A stretch of DNA of 64,000 nt, taken from positions 248,001 through 312,000 of the forward strand of contig JANFAH010000051.1 in NCBI GenBank assembly GCA_024663395.1, read 5' to 3'. This DNA is from Pisolithus tinctorius. Lineage: Eukaryota > Basidiomycota > Agaricomycetes > Boletales > Pisolithaceae. Positions 11,884-24,280 of this stretch are shown here, piece by piece. The notes beneath the pieces were generated by a model, which was given only the letters and a program-made list of their open reading frames with translations, was not told where the DNA came from and did not search any database. How positions within the stretch are numbered: position 1 is the first letter of the stretch; each line of letters starts with the position of its first letter. Position numbers and translations under genes: made by a program.

Positions 11884-12381
11884 ATGTTCACCAAAACATT
11901 CTTCTCGGCCGTCGCTGCATCGGTCCTCTTTGCGGCTTCCGCATCTGCCATTTGTCCCGGGTACAAGTTCGGTATCGCTCAGGATGGCGGCCAAATGAAC
12001 GGCAACAACGGCGTTTGTAAGTGTTAACAGCATCAAGCTACACGCGTGCTCACTGGCAGACCATGATTCCAGGGCAGGTGTACGATAACTCTTGCAACGT
12101 CGTTCACCAGGCGACTGGGCAGATGCCGTGCGGCTGGTGGCGTGTTCGACTGCAACTCTGCCAAGACCACCTTCACCTGGCTTACATCTCAATAATGTCA
12201 AGTAAGTGTTGGCCTTTTTTCATTTGGATGTATTTGAAATGTTAATGCACTTGACAGCTATGCTTGCAGCCCCGACACTAACGCTGATTCTTGCAATGGC
12301 CAAGCTATTCAAGTCTGTGTAAGTTGGCAACTATTTTCTCCCTTACCACAAGTTATAACAAATGCTTTGTAGTGCCACTGA
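11884..12381 (+). pseudogene. SSP copy 3, frameshifted in exon 2
   Basis: Exon 1 (11884-12016) is open and encodes signal peptide plus ICPGYKFGIAQDGG. Exon 2 has an extra base at the Cys-Gly-Gly stretch (GCGGCTGGTGG against GCGGTGGTGG) and another in CACCTGGCTT (against CACCGGCTT). The last exons and introns match the intact copies. Its TATA box is also altered (CATAAAAG), so both promoter and coding region have decayed. Confidence 0.8.
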
Positions 12382-13260
12382 ACAGCAATTAACCGTGCGA
12401 TGGCCTTCGAATCTGAGACTGTAGAATGTCTGAGCAGCCCGTATTTACACGAGCCAGGACAATTTTCCCTGCAGTGTGCCAAGGAGGCTAAAATGCAACG
12501 GACATTAGTAGTATTGCTAGTCGGATGTTTCAGTGGTGGCTTGTTTACTTAGAACTGTACGGTACTTTTTAATAACCACCTCGAAGTGCTGCGAAAGATC
12601 TGCGAAGCCAATCGTATTTTTGGCGAGCAACGACGTGTGTGATAGCTTGTACCACAATGGTATGACGTTACTGAATGCGCCCGTGGCATGGACTAGGCGA
12701 CTCTCGGGCGTCAATGAGGTGCTTATTGCGGCAGAAGTTATTGAGAGATCGTATTTTAGACCAAACCAGATATCACGTAGTGTGCCGGGTACGAGATCCC
12801 TGAATAGGGAATAAATGTTAAGGGGAGGAGTAAGTTGAGAAAACCTACTTGAGAGCAAGAGCTTCCACGTCCCGCACACGGCGGACAAACGCAAGATTAC
12901 GCCCATCGCAGGACAAAGCAGGCCGGCTCGCACAACCTGGAAAAGCATCTACAAGGACCCCCTCAAGCCCGCTCGTTAGATTCTTTGAGAATATGGAGTA
13001 CGTACCCTTGTGTGCACCTGACCGCCATTAACGGGGGACGAGATGCATACCTTTGGAATACCCGAACGTGCCTTGCGAGTCTTACAATATCCTCATAGAC
13101 GACGACGACGACGACGACATCTGCTGCCCATGAAAATTGTTCAATAGGACGTTACATATTTACCGTCTAGGCTGAGAACAGGTATTGCCATCCTTCCCCG
13201 GCGCCTAAAGAACGCGATGAGAAGTACCATTTGGGCAATATGATTTCGTTCCAGGACAGG
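12382..13260 (+). repeat. Duplicated SSP downstream module, copy 3
   Basis: It matches 2954-3960, with a deletion near 12690 relative to copy 1. No frame is conserved between copies on either strand. Confidence 0.55.
13099..13119 (+). repeat. (GAC)7 microsatellite
   Basis: Seven GAC units stand where the homologous site near 3874 has only two, so the array expanded after duplication. Confidence 0.8.
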
Positions 13261-13855
13261 TACCAGCAGTGATATGTCTCGTCTGTAACCCGTCCAACTG
13301 GAAGCAGCATTTGACCACGTCAACATGCTTTTGGCTCAGAAACGCCGACCAGAGCTGATTTGGTATCTCGTTCTGCATCATCAGAATGCATGGCTGCAAC
13401 GATGACCAAGCGGATCCTTCACCGGTTCTTCGCTTCGGGCTGTTCCGAGTAGTCCGACCTGGACGCCACAGGACGCCACTCACTTGTGCATCACTCATCT
13501 GCCAGTCGCAGATCGCGGAAAGTTTGCGATAGCCAAGGGATCGGTATTAACCAATACAGCCAGTCTATATTCTACAGTTGCAGATGCGAGTCGTATCACT
13601 TACACAAAGTGGAATCTGGTTCGCTCGAACGAGCACTCAGTTCAAGGAAGGTATGATTAGCACTCGCTAGTCTATTAAAGTTCCATCAATCCTGACAAAC
13701 TGTGATAACAGCCAATGTAAATATTAGGTTCACGTGTACCAGTGACGTCGAGGGGCGCACTAGTCAGCAAAAGGAACCATAGACATGTGGAGATACCTAG
13801 TATATAACAACGTTCATCTCGACCTCTCTTCACCAATCTGGGTCTTGAGCTACCA

Positions 13856-15931
13856 ATGCCTACCACCACGGTACACCCAATTACTGCCTTGACCCCAGAG
13901 CTTGAAGCGGTCCTGAAAGAGGACACGGACCGTCACTTAAGGAGCCTGATAGCGGCCAATATCGGGACCCAGTATGCTCGTAGTTCCCCCCAACTCTCAG
14001 ACTTCTATCTGGCCGTCAAAGATAAGGATGTACAGAACGACGAAACTGTCCTCTCCGATTTCCGTCGTCTTGTCTCACCAACAGACTACGAGACTTACCG
14101 TCCGTTTTTTGAGAAGTTCAATTCCCGCCCTTGCAGATTGTCCGAGGTCGAGAATATGCTTGCACCGGGTTTGCCCGCTTACATTCCTCTCTCGAGTGCC
14201 ACTTCAGGGCAAGAAATCCAAGCAATTCGCGAAGTACATTTCGATCTCAGCCCCGTTCTACCGGCATCTCGTCGTTGCCTGTAGAAACTGCTGCACGTTT
14301 TGTTACCTTGGCTTACAGAGACCCGGTAGTCGTCGTAACAGATTCTGGGGAAGTCGTGGCGAGGATTCCAGTTTGTAACGAGTCGACCGGGATAACACGT
14401 ACACACCACAATTGGTCCATCGAAACGGATGACACTCACATGGCATCTATGAGTAAGTGGACAAATCGTTCAAATTTTTTTGATTGTGATCACTCACACT
14501 CGATATCCCTTGGACAGTTCCAGGCAACACAGCTCCGTGGGCCACAGGACTTATCACCCACCATCGGTCTTTCTTGCTGATCCATGCACTATTTGCTTTG
14601 GCAAATACATCCCTGGAGGGGATTGCTGCGATGTTTGTAGTACTTTTCATGGACATGGTACACCGTATCGAAGAAGAGTGGCCCACACTCATCTCAAGCA
14701 TTCGAAATGGAACCATCCCAGATTTCGAACAGATAGGCCACGTCCGGCCTTACCTGCAGGTGAGTCATCAGAGTGGTGTTGCATAGTGTCGAAAACTGAC
14801 TACACCAGCTTAACATGCATGCAGACCCACAGCGGGCAGATGAACTTCAGGACATTGGACCTCCTCTTTCTAGTCCTGGATGGGCCCAGCGTGTTTGGCC
14901 AAATCTGAAGGTCCTTTCAGGCGTTTGTAGCGGTACATTCGCCAGAGCACTACCCCAGGTCAGGATGTCCACCTTTCAGAGCAGATCGGTGGGACCTCAC
15001 TTCAGTTAGGCGAGGTCAATCCTTGGACCAAATGTAGTCGTCCACAACCCTTGTTACCTTTGCACAGAATGCTTCATAGGTAGACCCCTTAACTTCGACG
15101 ATACCGAGACATTTGTTGTTGTAACCACCGACCTCATCGAGTTTCTTGACATGACAGAAGAACGAACACATGGACAAGTCCTTCAAGCGGTAAGCGTCCT
15201 GTCTTCATCCTGGTCTTCGACTGATGCATTTCTGTCAGTGGGACCTTCAACCGGGGAAGTTCTACCAACCTGTGTCAACGACCCATGATGGACTATGGAG
15301 GTACTTTATAGATGACGTCATTCAAGTCACCGGATTTGACCCGCGTAATGGGCTGCCGGTATTTAGGTACTCCAGGCGGAAGAAGTAAGGAAAATTCCTT
15401 TGGTGACTTGGTTTAATCTGCTGATTATGATGCCCTCATGTACAATCGTGAAGTCCTGGAGCTCCGACTGCCGCATGCCATGATCACAGAAGCTGATCTT
15501 GTCAGCGTGATTCATGCGATTAGTGGAAAGGATATAGTAGAGGTAGAAGAGTTCACAACAGTCGTCGATGACCGCAAGTTCCCCCTAACAGTCGGGTTTT
15601 TCATCTCCGTTAAGGGCGACATAGGTACTGCAGTCTTTTGTCGTTGACTCGTACCACGAAACTCATGTGAGCTAGGCCCCAATGCGAAATCGGCGAGACA
15701 GAAGGCTTTCGCAGCCTTCGTTGAGACCAGCGACGAACACCAAATTGCATTCGACACGGATGAATTTGGTTTGCCCACGATCCGCGTTGTAAAACCCGGA
15801 ACATTTGCAGATTATCGGCGGTGGCGAGGAGAAAGTCTGAATCTTAGCGTTGTGCAGAGCAAGCTTCCCTCTGTGCTCTCTGACTCTAGGCTCAAGAGTG
15901 GATGACGGAGAGGGTCATGTTGGAGCTCTGA
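13856..15931 (+). pseudogene. GH3-like acyl-adenylating enzyme, copy B, several breaks
   Basis: This is the sister of the 7513 copy, with the same exon order. An extra A after SSATSG (near 14210) and another at AAGTACATTTCG (near 14237) break exon 1. In-frame sequence resumes as AYRDPVVVVTDSGEVVARIP and ends at a normal donor near 14452. The exon with APWATGLITHHRSFLL (about 14540) and the one with NLKVLSGVCSGTFARALPQ (about 14910) are open. The last exon has a TGA where copy A encodes WFG (near 15646) and a frameshift near its end. Copies A and B are broken at different places, so they decayed independently after duplication. Confidence 0.75.
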
Positions 15932-16240
15932 TTGCAGTTCATCGATAAGTAGCCTGGTTCATCACCATGATCGCAACAATGTATTATAGCAATCTGCGCA
16001 GTCGATGCAGAGTATGAATCGCTGAAGCCAGCCCGGCGTATCTTGTAGGACCCAACCAATACGAGTCATACGCATTTCCTCGAACAGAACCTCAATTAAG
16101 CATCAGAAGAATACATGTGACTATACAGCGATCGATTAATTCAGACGAACTTGCACCATGAAAGACTATGGGACCATACTGTGTAACAGTTCCAGAGACG
16201 GCGACTTGCAACTTATACCCAGTAGTCCTTTACATACTTT
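15932..16240. other. Intergenic spacer
   Basis: The first 70 bases still match the region after GH3 copy A (TATTATAGCAATCTGC), then similarity stops at about 16020. Nothing else is seen. Confidence 0.5.
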
Positions 16241-19200
16241 GTGCAGACGAAAACACCGGATCTGGCGGGGCTCAGCGCTCAGGGATCATTACTACATAAG
16301 ACCTGCACTGCCCAGCGTGCAGATCATATATCAGGTACCGCGAGTATTAACCTCTGCATCGTATCGTTCCTATCCCCTCTAAACTCCAAGACAACTAGCT
16401 GCGTTGACGGGCTTGCCAGCGATGATGATGGGTGCGTACCAGTAGTCGGAGAGGCTGAGGCAGCCCTACTGATAGTTCGCTGGGGTGGTCAAGATGCGAA
16501 ACAGATCGACATTGTATCTCAGAATGATGTATGGGCAGTCAGCTTCGCGGGCGAAAGTCAGGTCATAGGAGGAAATACCAACGGTGACATTCGTCGATGG
16601 CAGATTGAAGATGGGCAGCAACGGGGTCCAGCCATGCAAGGGAGTGGCCATATTGAATCTGTTGTCGTCTCCCAGGATGGACAGTGGATTGTGTCCGGCG
16701 ACCGAGGATGGAAGACGATCGTCTGGAACGCGGCCACTCACGAAAAAGTGCGCGAGTTCGCAGAGAATCCTTACTGGGTACACGGAGTCGATATCTCGGG
16801 CGACGGTACTAAAATTGCGTCTACGAGTACTAATACTGTCCTGATATTCAGCCGCACGTCTGATACCCGTCCTCTCCCTCTCCTTCCACATGATGGCGTT
16901 ACTGCTGTCAAGTTTTCCCCAGATGGAAGTCGATTTGCTACCGCCTCGTGGATTTACGGTTTCCGTGTCTACAACACTCACGATGGCAGTATCTTATTCG
17001 ATTCAGGTAAAATGGGTTCAACTGGTGCATGGCCAGTCGCTCCGTTGGCCTGGTCGCCCGATGGCCAGACGCTGTTCGTCGCAAGCAAGGGCAAAATTAT
17101 CTGTTTCGACATTTCCAAGTTTTCGTCTTCGGAATGGTCAATTCATGAAAACCAATCTGCAGTCCATATAGCATCCAACGGCAGATTCATTGCATGCGCA
17201 GCAGGCTTATCGGTTTCACTATGGGATTGTGTGTCCCACAAACAGATTAGTAGCATTATCACACACGCTGCAGAGGTCAAATGCGTTGCCCTCTCACCAA
17301 GCGGGGGCTATCTCGCATGTGGAAATGGCAGGAACATCACAGTTCATAATCTCAGAGAAGTCCTTCCCTATAAGTATTTCGATGGTGGTGTAAGTGCACA
17401 TCCTCTCATGAAACTCACATCACTAACAATCATCATGCTGTTCTCGTGCTTTCTGTACGCTTTAATCCGTCTGCAACTCCATGCTTCCCAGCTCCCACTC
17501 ATGCAAATAAGCCACAAGACCCTCACATCATGGACACAGGACGACCTGATGAACACTGAAGTGTTACTGTCGGAGGAGGTTGCGGGTGCTTCAAGTCCTA
17601 GCCATTGCGTGCTAGCAAACAGAGCTCTTGTAAGAGCACGTTTGAGACATTTGACTCTTGCGAAAGAGGACGCTGAGGAGGTTGGTCTTCCTTTTCTCTA
17701 CTGCATGTACCTGTTTGCTCACACATGCATCTCAAGTCCCTCCGGGTTTGGCCGTCGCCTATTGGCCATATTGCGATGGCGGTCGTTCTACTTGCCCAGG
17801 GGGATCGAGAGGGTGCGCTATGGACATTCGACTTTGCCATCCATGATTGTGCACTGCATGACAACAGATTGCTTTTACTACTGAAGGTACGTGAGGTGAT
17901 CGAGATGGATGGTTGTCACAATTAATCTATGTTCCAATCAGTCGATCCTTGTGTTCGAATCTGGAAATCAAGAAGAGGCGATTGTGCGGGTAGGGTACCT
18001 TGCTGCGAGAGCGAACAACAACTACGATGACGACGGTGCCGCCTACATTTACACCCTGGCACGTGCTCTGCATGATATGAGCGTAAAAGTATCGTTGCTG
18101 ATACATTCCGCAGGTCCTTGGAGTTATGTACATGAAGAGCGGAAATTACGGACGAGCAATACCATTGATCGAGCGTGCGCAGAACCTAGCCCCCATGAAC
18201 AAACAATGTCCTCCACTGGTGACGATCTCGCTCGTAGGTCTTGTGCTCTTACTACTCTTTAATCTAACCCTATATGAAGATATTTGGGTGGAGTTTCAAT
18301 GGGTTGGACCTTACTGCCCATCAACGTCTATGTGAAACGCTCTATGCTGAAGGACGTATGGCCGAAGCTTTGGAGATCCTCGTCAATATCGTCAGGACAT
18401 CTGACGAGGAGATTCAGGCGAGCAAGGAAACTGCAGATTGGGTCACAGGTATGTCTCATAGGTGTTAGTCAGGTTGACGCGCACGTTCATGTCTATCATC
18501 AGATTTCACCAAAAGATGCGTTTTAACACCTGAGTTTGTCGGCAGTAAAGTTTTGGGATCTGCGAAACACGACGATGCAATAACACAGTACCCTGCTGCG
18601 TTGGCTCCAAGTCCCACAAGTTTGTTTATCATGCGGAGTAGAACTCGAGCGGCAAGAGGTTTGTGGGAGGATGCACTACAGGATGCGAACGAGGTATGAA
18701 TAATATCCTTCTTGTGTGAGTCGGTTCTCTACAATGACCATTAGGCCGTGAAAGCGGATCCCTCCAGCCCTTTGGGCTATGAGGTCAAGCACGTAACACT
18801 ACATGGTGCAAAACGGTATGACGAGGCGATCGATGCTTTCAAGTCTATGCTGCACGTAATTGAACAATCCTATGATCCTGTTATCAGGCGTATGTACCTC
18901 CTGTATGAATCTATTACCACAATTGAAGATTTCACAGAACTGCGCAAGAACTACATTTCCCCATCAGAGACGATTGCAGCTATTGATTCTGTTGTCCGCA
19001 GGATCCTTAGAAACTGTCCCCTTATCGTCATTGATGTCATCACTGGTTGCCTTTGTGACGGCCCTGAGCGAATCCGTACTTTCAAGGCGCATCCGTTATT
19101 CAAAGAGCTTGTTTCATCTATGACGACAGAAGTGGACGACGAGCGGATTCTACGAGTGGTTGCAAGGTTTTTTGGATATGCGATGTTCTCTCATGCATGG

Positions 19201-20573
19201 GAGGGGAGCGAGCCGTCATTCCAGGATGTCAAGATGGTTAAATCTGTGTGGAAACTCCCTGACATGCCCCTGAATGAGAAGTTGCGAAATTTCTGCAAGG
19301 AGACACGCAGACTTGGTTATAATTGGGCATGGTCAGATACTTGTTGTATCGACAAGTCCATGAGCTCCATCCTCAATCAATCCCTTACATCTATGTACAA
19401 ATGGTATGCGAATTCGGCAGCCACCCTCGTATACCTTGCCGGCGTAGCGCATCCGTCCAAGCCCGGGGACCTTTTGCATAGCTTATGGATGACTCGAGCA
19501 TGGACTTTACAGGAGCTTCTCTCTCCAAAAGTCATTCTTTTCTATGATTCCAAATTTAAATTATACCTTGGTGATACTAGTGCAAACCACAAGGAATCCC
19601 CGGAGATCATGCAAGAACTAGCAGACGCTATCAAGATTTTCCGTGGACATATCGTCTCGTTCTCTCCAGACGATCTCGGGGTCCGGGAAAAACTTCGTCT
19701 GGCCTCGACGCGCAATGCGACGATCGAGGAAGACGTCGCATACTCTCTCATCGGCATATTCAAGTCAGACATTAACCCTCGCTATGGCGAAGGACCTGAC
19801 GCACTTGGACATCTCTTGGAGGAGATTGTTGCCCGCTCCGGCGAGGTCTCCGTGCTCGCATGGTCAGGGAAGTCGTCATCATACAACAGCTGTCTCCCAG
19901 CTTCCGTTTCCGTCTACAATCAAACTCCATACAACCCTCCATCACTCGAAGGGGAAGAAATGGAAAGGTGCATCAAAGAATTACGCGACAAGTTGCCCCA
20001 GCGAGAAGCGCAGAGAATATATAATAAGATCAGCCGTCTTCCCCCGCCCGTTTTGCAGCCCGACGTCTATACCTTCCGTGCATCGTCTTCTCTGTGAAAA
20101 GTCTCGAGAAGCCACGCGGAGGCAGTGATCAGCTATATCTTGCTAGGGTATCGGGGCTCGGCCAAGTGGAGTTCACGACCGCAGACGATCTCTCGTTGAA
20201 CATGCCATGGAAAATAGTCTTAGCGCATCCGTGGATCCGTCATATCCGAGGTCCGAGTAGTGGGTTTGCATGGAGAGATGACTCTGACTCGGATACTGAC
20301 TCTGGCTCGGTTTATCACGACGCTGAATCGGATGTGGTTGGGCCGCCTTCGCCATTACACGTTGTCCCTATTACCATGCCTCAGGTAGATGACTATACTC
20401 GGGCACTACAGATGATTGCTCGCCTCGGACAACCGTTCAACGCTTTGCTTCTCGTGCAACAGCCGAATGGAGAGTACAAGAGGGTTGCTGCAGAGAACGA
20501 GATTGTCGTCTCGGGACTCGGGACCAACGTCACTTCCAAGAACATTCTGGCAGCGGTCTTGGAAATCCTTTGA
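16241..20573 (+). CDS. WD40/TPR/HET-domain protein (vegetative incompatibility type), one frameshift
   Basis: An N-terminal WD40 propeller occupies about 16510-17389 (WAVSFAGESQVIGGNTNGDI, FSPDGSRFATAS and LSPSGGYLACGNG mark the blades). Following exons (17492-17680, 17737-17886, from 17942) encode TPR-like helices such as AHQRLCETLYAEGRMAEALE. The 18748-20050 part holds the HET domain, with YAMFSHAWEG, WAWSDTCCIDK and SLWMTRAWTLQELLSPK. HET proteins trigger incompatibility cell death after non-self fusion; the repeats probably sense or scaffold, by analogy. Intron phases for the first exons are consistent. Near 20050 the frame ending PPPVLQPDV must shift by one base to continue in the 20094-20573 frame (SGLGTNVTSKNILAAVLEIL). 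I therefore mark it as one gene with a probable frameshift. The start codon is uncertain; 16241 is the first ATG of the open WD40 frame. Confidence 0.75.
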
Positions 20574-20870
20574 CGTGTGTCTGCCTTTCGTCCTTTATCG
20601 GCTGATTTTCTTTTTCTCGGCTCGTTTGTTACATTGAAACGGAGACAGAGCCTCTGGAGTGCTCGTGACAACACCCCTTACTTGATACCCGAACCGGAGA
20701 TTTGTTCATACTCATTATCGCCATGCATGGACGACGAGGATCTCAGTGACTTCTCCTTCCATTTGTACTCCATATACATAGCATCCTGTAGTAGCCTAGG
20801 CTTTGCAACCCTCAGACTCGTTACGTAATTATAGTGCGGTAATGTGTTAACACTCACTGACTTTTAAGCC
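20574..20870. other. 3' flank of the HET gene
   Basis: No gene is supported. It probably includes the 3' untranslated region of the HET gene and the start of the next cassette. Confidence 0.4.
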
Positions 20871-20874
20871 ACCT

Positions 20875-21500
20875 TGTTCGACACGCACGCACTCTTCGTA
20901 CCCGTCTCGTCGGTATATCTCTCTTACTGTTGTCGCTAACCTAGCCATCCTCCCTGACATGCGTACACTGGGTACCGCCTTATAGTCGCCTATCATCTTC
21001 CCTGCATTTCGCACTGCAATGTCCATCGCATTTTCAGCTAGGAATCCTCAACTAGCGTATTCAAATGTTGATTTTGGGGCATGTACACCCTATTCTCCGC
21101 CTTCTTCAAGTACTCTGAATGCCGATTCGCTGCTGATGTTTGGATTTGAGGTTTCAAGTGACCAGTCAGGCACTCCTTCCTCATCGATGCACTCGGCCCC
21201 TGCGACGCATGTTCTTGACGCTGGCTGGAACAAGTCCAAGGGCATTCGCTCTCCCCCCGTCACACCCCCTACTTCTCCCCTACGGGCATAGTATACGGTC
21301 GCTCTGCTGCCCTCTACCACAGTCTCATATGTCGCATACTCCGCATTGTCATCCAAGTATTTCCCCCAAGACACTCATCTTCCTAAGCGGAAGCACGATC
21401 TTTGACGACACACTTTCCCCCCTGATCCGATGCGTTCAATCTAGTATCATGTCCACTCACTGCGTTTGCTATCCGTAGATTTCGGGACTTGAACGTCTTC
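20875..21500 (+). pseudogene. Wax synthase-like relic 3, N-terminal part
   Basis: It matches 26880-27420 in order: the piece encoding ALF.PV near 20888, the piece corresponding to GVGWSWSKNLHFP (here DAGWNKSKGIRSP near 21219) and the piece corresponding to SGGTIFDDTL (here SGSTIFDDTLSP near 21386). Several stops and shifts separate these pieces. The 90-residue frame at 21019-21291 is a chance open piece of this relic. Confidence 0.55.
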
Positions 21501-21589
21501 AGCCTGGCATGTTTTCATTGCATTGAATGCTGTGAATGTAACGGCATTTGTCGTTCCTATTATGATGAAAAGCCCACCAAAGCGAGGCG

Positions 21590-22010
21590 AGGCCTGTCGA
21601 GGGTGCTCTACGGAGTTCACTGACGATTTCGAATGTCATCCCTCTCCCATATCGCTCGTTCAATCGAGGTTTCTCTAACCTCTCGCCCGCCCTACTGCAG
21701 CGGCACGTTATTTGTTCCTTCGGTACAGCTGACGTTTATGATAGAGGGACTGCCGGGTATGTTCCTCGCAATACTTCAGTAGTGCGCGTAATTTCTCGGA
21801 CAAGCGGCAGGCCAGACCTCTCCAACAGCACGCTGAAAGAACTGGACAAACTTGCTAACCAGCGACATTCGGCGTAAACAAAGAAGACGTTTATGATGAC
21901 TTGTACCGGAAAGACAGCAAACTCGACATTACGGATTTTGTGACATCACTTGACGCATTGCTAGAGGGCAGAGAAAACGACATTTCGAGGTGCAAGTGTA
22001 TAAATTAAAC
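21590..22010 (+). pseudogene. Relic of the small unrecognised cassette gene, copy 3
   Basis: The distal part here is open for about 40 codons (YDDLYRKDSKLDITDFVTSL and on to a stop near 22008), which suggests a helical, charged protein. Upstream pieces match the 28244 copy. No family is recognised. Confidence 0.5.
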
Positions 22011-22059
22011 GTTGTTATCTGCAGAATTTCTTTTACAGATCCCTAGACTCTCGGTCTTT

Positions 22060-22300
22060 TCGTAGGTAAAGAGACCATGATGTGCAGTGCCTCCTCAGGC
22101 GGCATTCTCAAACGGTCATCCATGCCTTAGAACACGAGCTTGCAGGAAGTAAACTGCATGTAGTAGACGACGAGGGGGAGCTAGTCAGGTGCGTTTCAGT
22201 CTTATATTTCCCTCCTTATACTTGTTGTACAGACAGGCTCATAACCATGTGAAAATTGTGAAGACACGCAAGCGACTACCTTCGTCGTGTCGACTACTTG
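22060..22300 (+). pseudogene. 3' end of an F-box gene, relic
   Basis: The sequence from about 22078 matches the last 150 bases of the F-box gene at 39515-39700 (GTGCAGTGCC, GAGCTTGCAGGAAGTAA, GTAGACGACGAGGGGGAGCT) including its last intron. The rest of that F-box gene is missing here. Confidence 0.65.
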
Positions 22301-22304
22301 AGGT

Positions 22305-23672
22305 CAGCACAGATGTGTCAGTGTGATGTACACATCTACCTATGTCTTCCTCACAGGTTCTACAAGGTATCTTGTTCTCTCTATTTATATGACGTACCAG
22401 CTGACGAGTAGTGACTCAGGCGTCGGCAACCCACCTCGTGTTATCAACAAGCTAATGCATATTCCGTTCGTGGGTGCCGTCTACAATACGCGTACGGCCA
22501 AAACGCAGCATATTGGCTGTATATTAACGCGTAGACTACTTACTCTTACGTTGCCAGAATGGTATACGCGCCACGGGGAAACGACGTACCCTGACTGCGG
22601 TAACTACTCAGTTCAAAACTATGCCGAATCAGAGCAGTCGGCATATTTCTGAAGTGGGGCCTCGGAAGTCCCGACTTCGTTTGGACGAATCCTCAGGACA
22701 CTAGGCAGCGTGCTAGCCTGCGGTTAGTAGCGTGTACCTGGTTCCATCCTCTAGCGAGCAGAACAAAAACGAAAAGCCAATTTGTGTTCACTTCGCAATC
22801 GGGCTTCGAGTTGAACATACTGCTAGAGATGGCTGCCGAGTCCAAACCTGTGCAGTAGCAATCTCACGCGTTGCTCATCGGTGGCTTTCAACGTTTGACG
22901 TTGATCCTCGGGCAATGTGCAAGCAGACCACCGTGGTAACAGAGATTCTGACAGGATCAAGACAACCTCCGGTGACGCTTCTTATATCGGCCAACCATAG
23001 TCCGGATCGCAGTACTGACGTTTCTACCAACAAAAAAAGTGCAAGAAAAATCACCCGACTCAAACGGAGTTGAACTTGTCAGGGTATCCTGCGCAGTCGC
23101 GAGAGCGTAATATTGACATCTGGGAACTTCTACAGGGAATCGCCTTAATTTTTGTCGTCTGCAACAGTGATCAATTCGGACCGTATGTCCATGCGCAGTG
23201 GCACCATATTGCAAGCTTAACCAGACTGTGCTCGAAAATCCGAGTCTAAGGTTGAGTGCACGCCTTTTTTTAGTGCTTATTGGTGGGTTCTGTCTAAGTA
23301 TATGGTACTACAGTAGGTTTTTGATACTTAATTTTTTCAATGCGCAGACTTAAGTGCCTGGTCCGTATAGTTTTTCCAGCGGTGTATCGTTTCTCCTAGC
23401 AATAAGTGGAATAGCATCTGTGCTGGCCGCAGCACGGATCACCTGTCGTATCCCCACGCGGTCGGTTGACTACCGTATCAACCTTTGGATCGTGGGCTGA
23501 GAAGGTAAGAACGTCTGATGGAATGACTTGCACACCCCAGTGTGAATATCATAGGGGCCGATCGTATCGAGGTCCTGTACTGCACCCGTCCCCGAGATGT
23601 TGCATTGCGACCGCAGTACACATGTTCCCGCGGATAGATACCTCGATTAGAAGGATCGAGACTTAGAGAATG
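22305..23672 (+). repeat. Duplicated SSP upstream module, copy 4
   Basis: It is the most diverged copy of the upstream module, with the same order of landmarks (for example GGTATCCTGCGCAGTCGCGA near 23082). No gene is seen. Confidence 0.6.
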
Positions 23673-23680
23673 TATAAAAG
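23673..23680 (+). promoter_or_regulatory. TATA box of SSP copy 4
   Basis: TATAAAAG lies 111 bases before the ATG, in the same setting as copy 1. Confidence 0.7.
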
Positions 23681-23783
23681 GCTGCCCACCGGTAGCCAAA
23701 GAGCTCCCCAATCCACATCTATAACACAACAACCTCACCTGTCTTTAAAGCGGTCTCTCAGCTCTTACAGCTCTTATACAATC

Positions 23784-24280
23784 ATGTTCTCTAAAACATT
23801 CCTTTCTATCGTTGCCACATCTGTCCTCTTCGTGGCTTCTGCTTCTGCCATCTGTCCCGGGTACAAGTTCGGTATCGCTCAGGCTGGCGGCCAAATGAAC
23901 GGCAACAACGGCGTTTGTAAGTGTTAACAGCACCAAGCCGCACGCGTGCTCACTGGCAGACCATGATTCCAGGGCAGGTGTACGATAACTCTTGCAACGT
24001 CGTTCACCAGGCGACTGGGCAGATGCCGTGCGGTGGTGGCGTGTTCGACTGCAACTCTGCCAAGACCACGTTCACCGGCTTACATCTCAATAATGTCAAG
24101 TAAGTGTTGGCCTTTTTCGATTGAATGTATTTGAAATGTTAATGCACTTGACAGCTATGCTTGCAGCCCGGACACTAACGCTGATTCTTGCAATGGCCAG
24201 GCTATTCAAGTCTGTGTAAGTTGGGAGCTATTTTTTTCGCCTCACCACAAGTTAAAACAAATGCTTTGTAGTGCCACTGA
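23784..24280 (+). CDS. Small secreted cysteine-rich protein (SSP copy 4), intact
   Basis: Exons 23784-23916, 23973-24099, 24155-24215 and 24272-24280 join in frame to give 109 residues, with exon lengths identical to copy 1. The signal peptide differs from the others (MFSKTFLSIVATSVLFVASA), yet from ICPGYKFGIAQAGG onward exons and introns are almost identical to copies 1-3. Eight cysteines are kept, with the CCH end. The only mature replacements I see against copy 1 are Asp to Asn before YAC and Ser to Thr two residues after SP. Function is unknown; secretion and disulfide bonding are inferred from the sequence. Confidence 0.85.

Noticed and set aside
12517..12948. A 143-codon minus-strand open frame
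   Set aside because: It lies in the duplicated downstream module and is not open in the other copies.
16466..16981. A 171-codon minus-strand open frame
   Set aside because: It is the shadow of the WD40 coding sequence.
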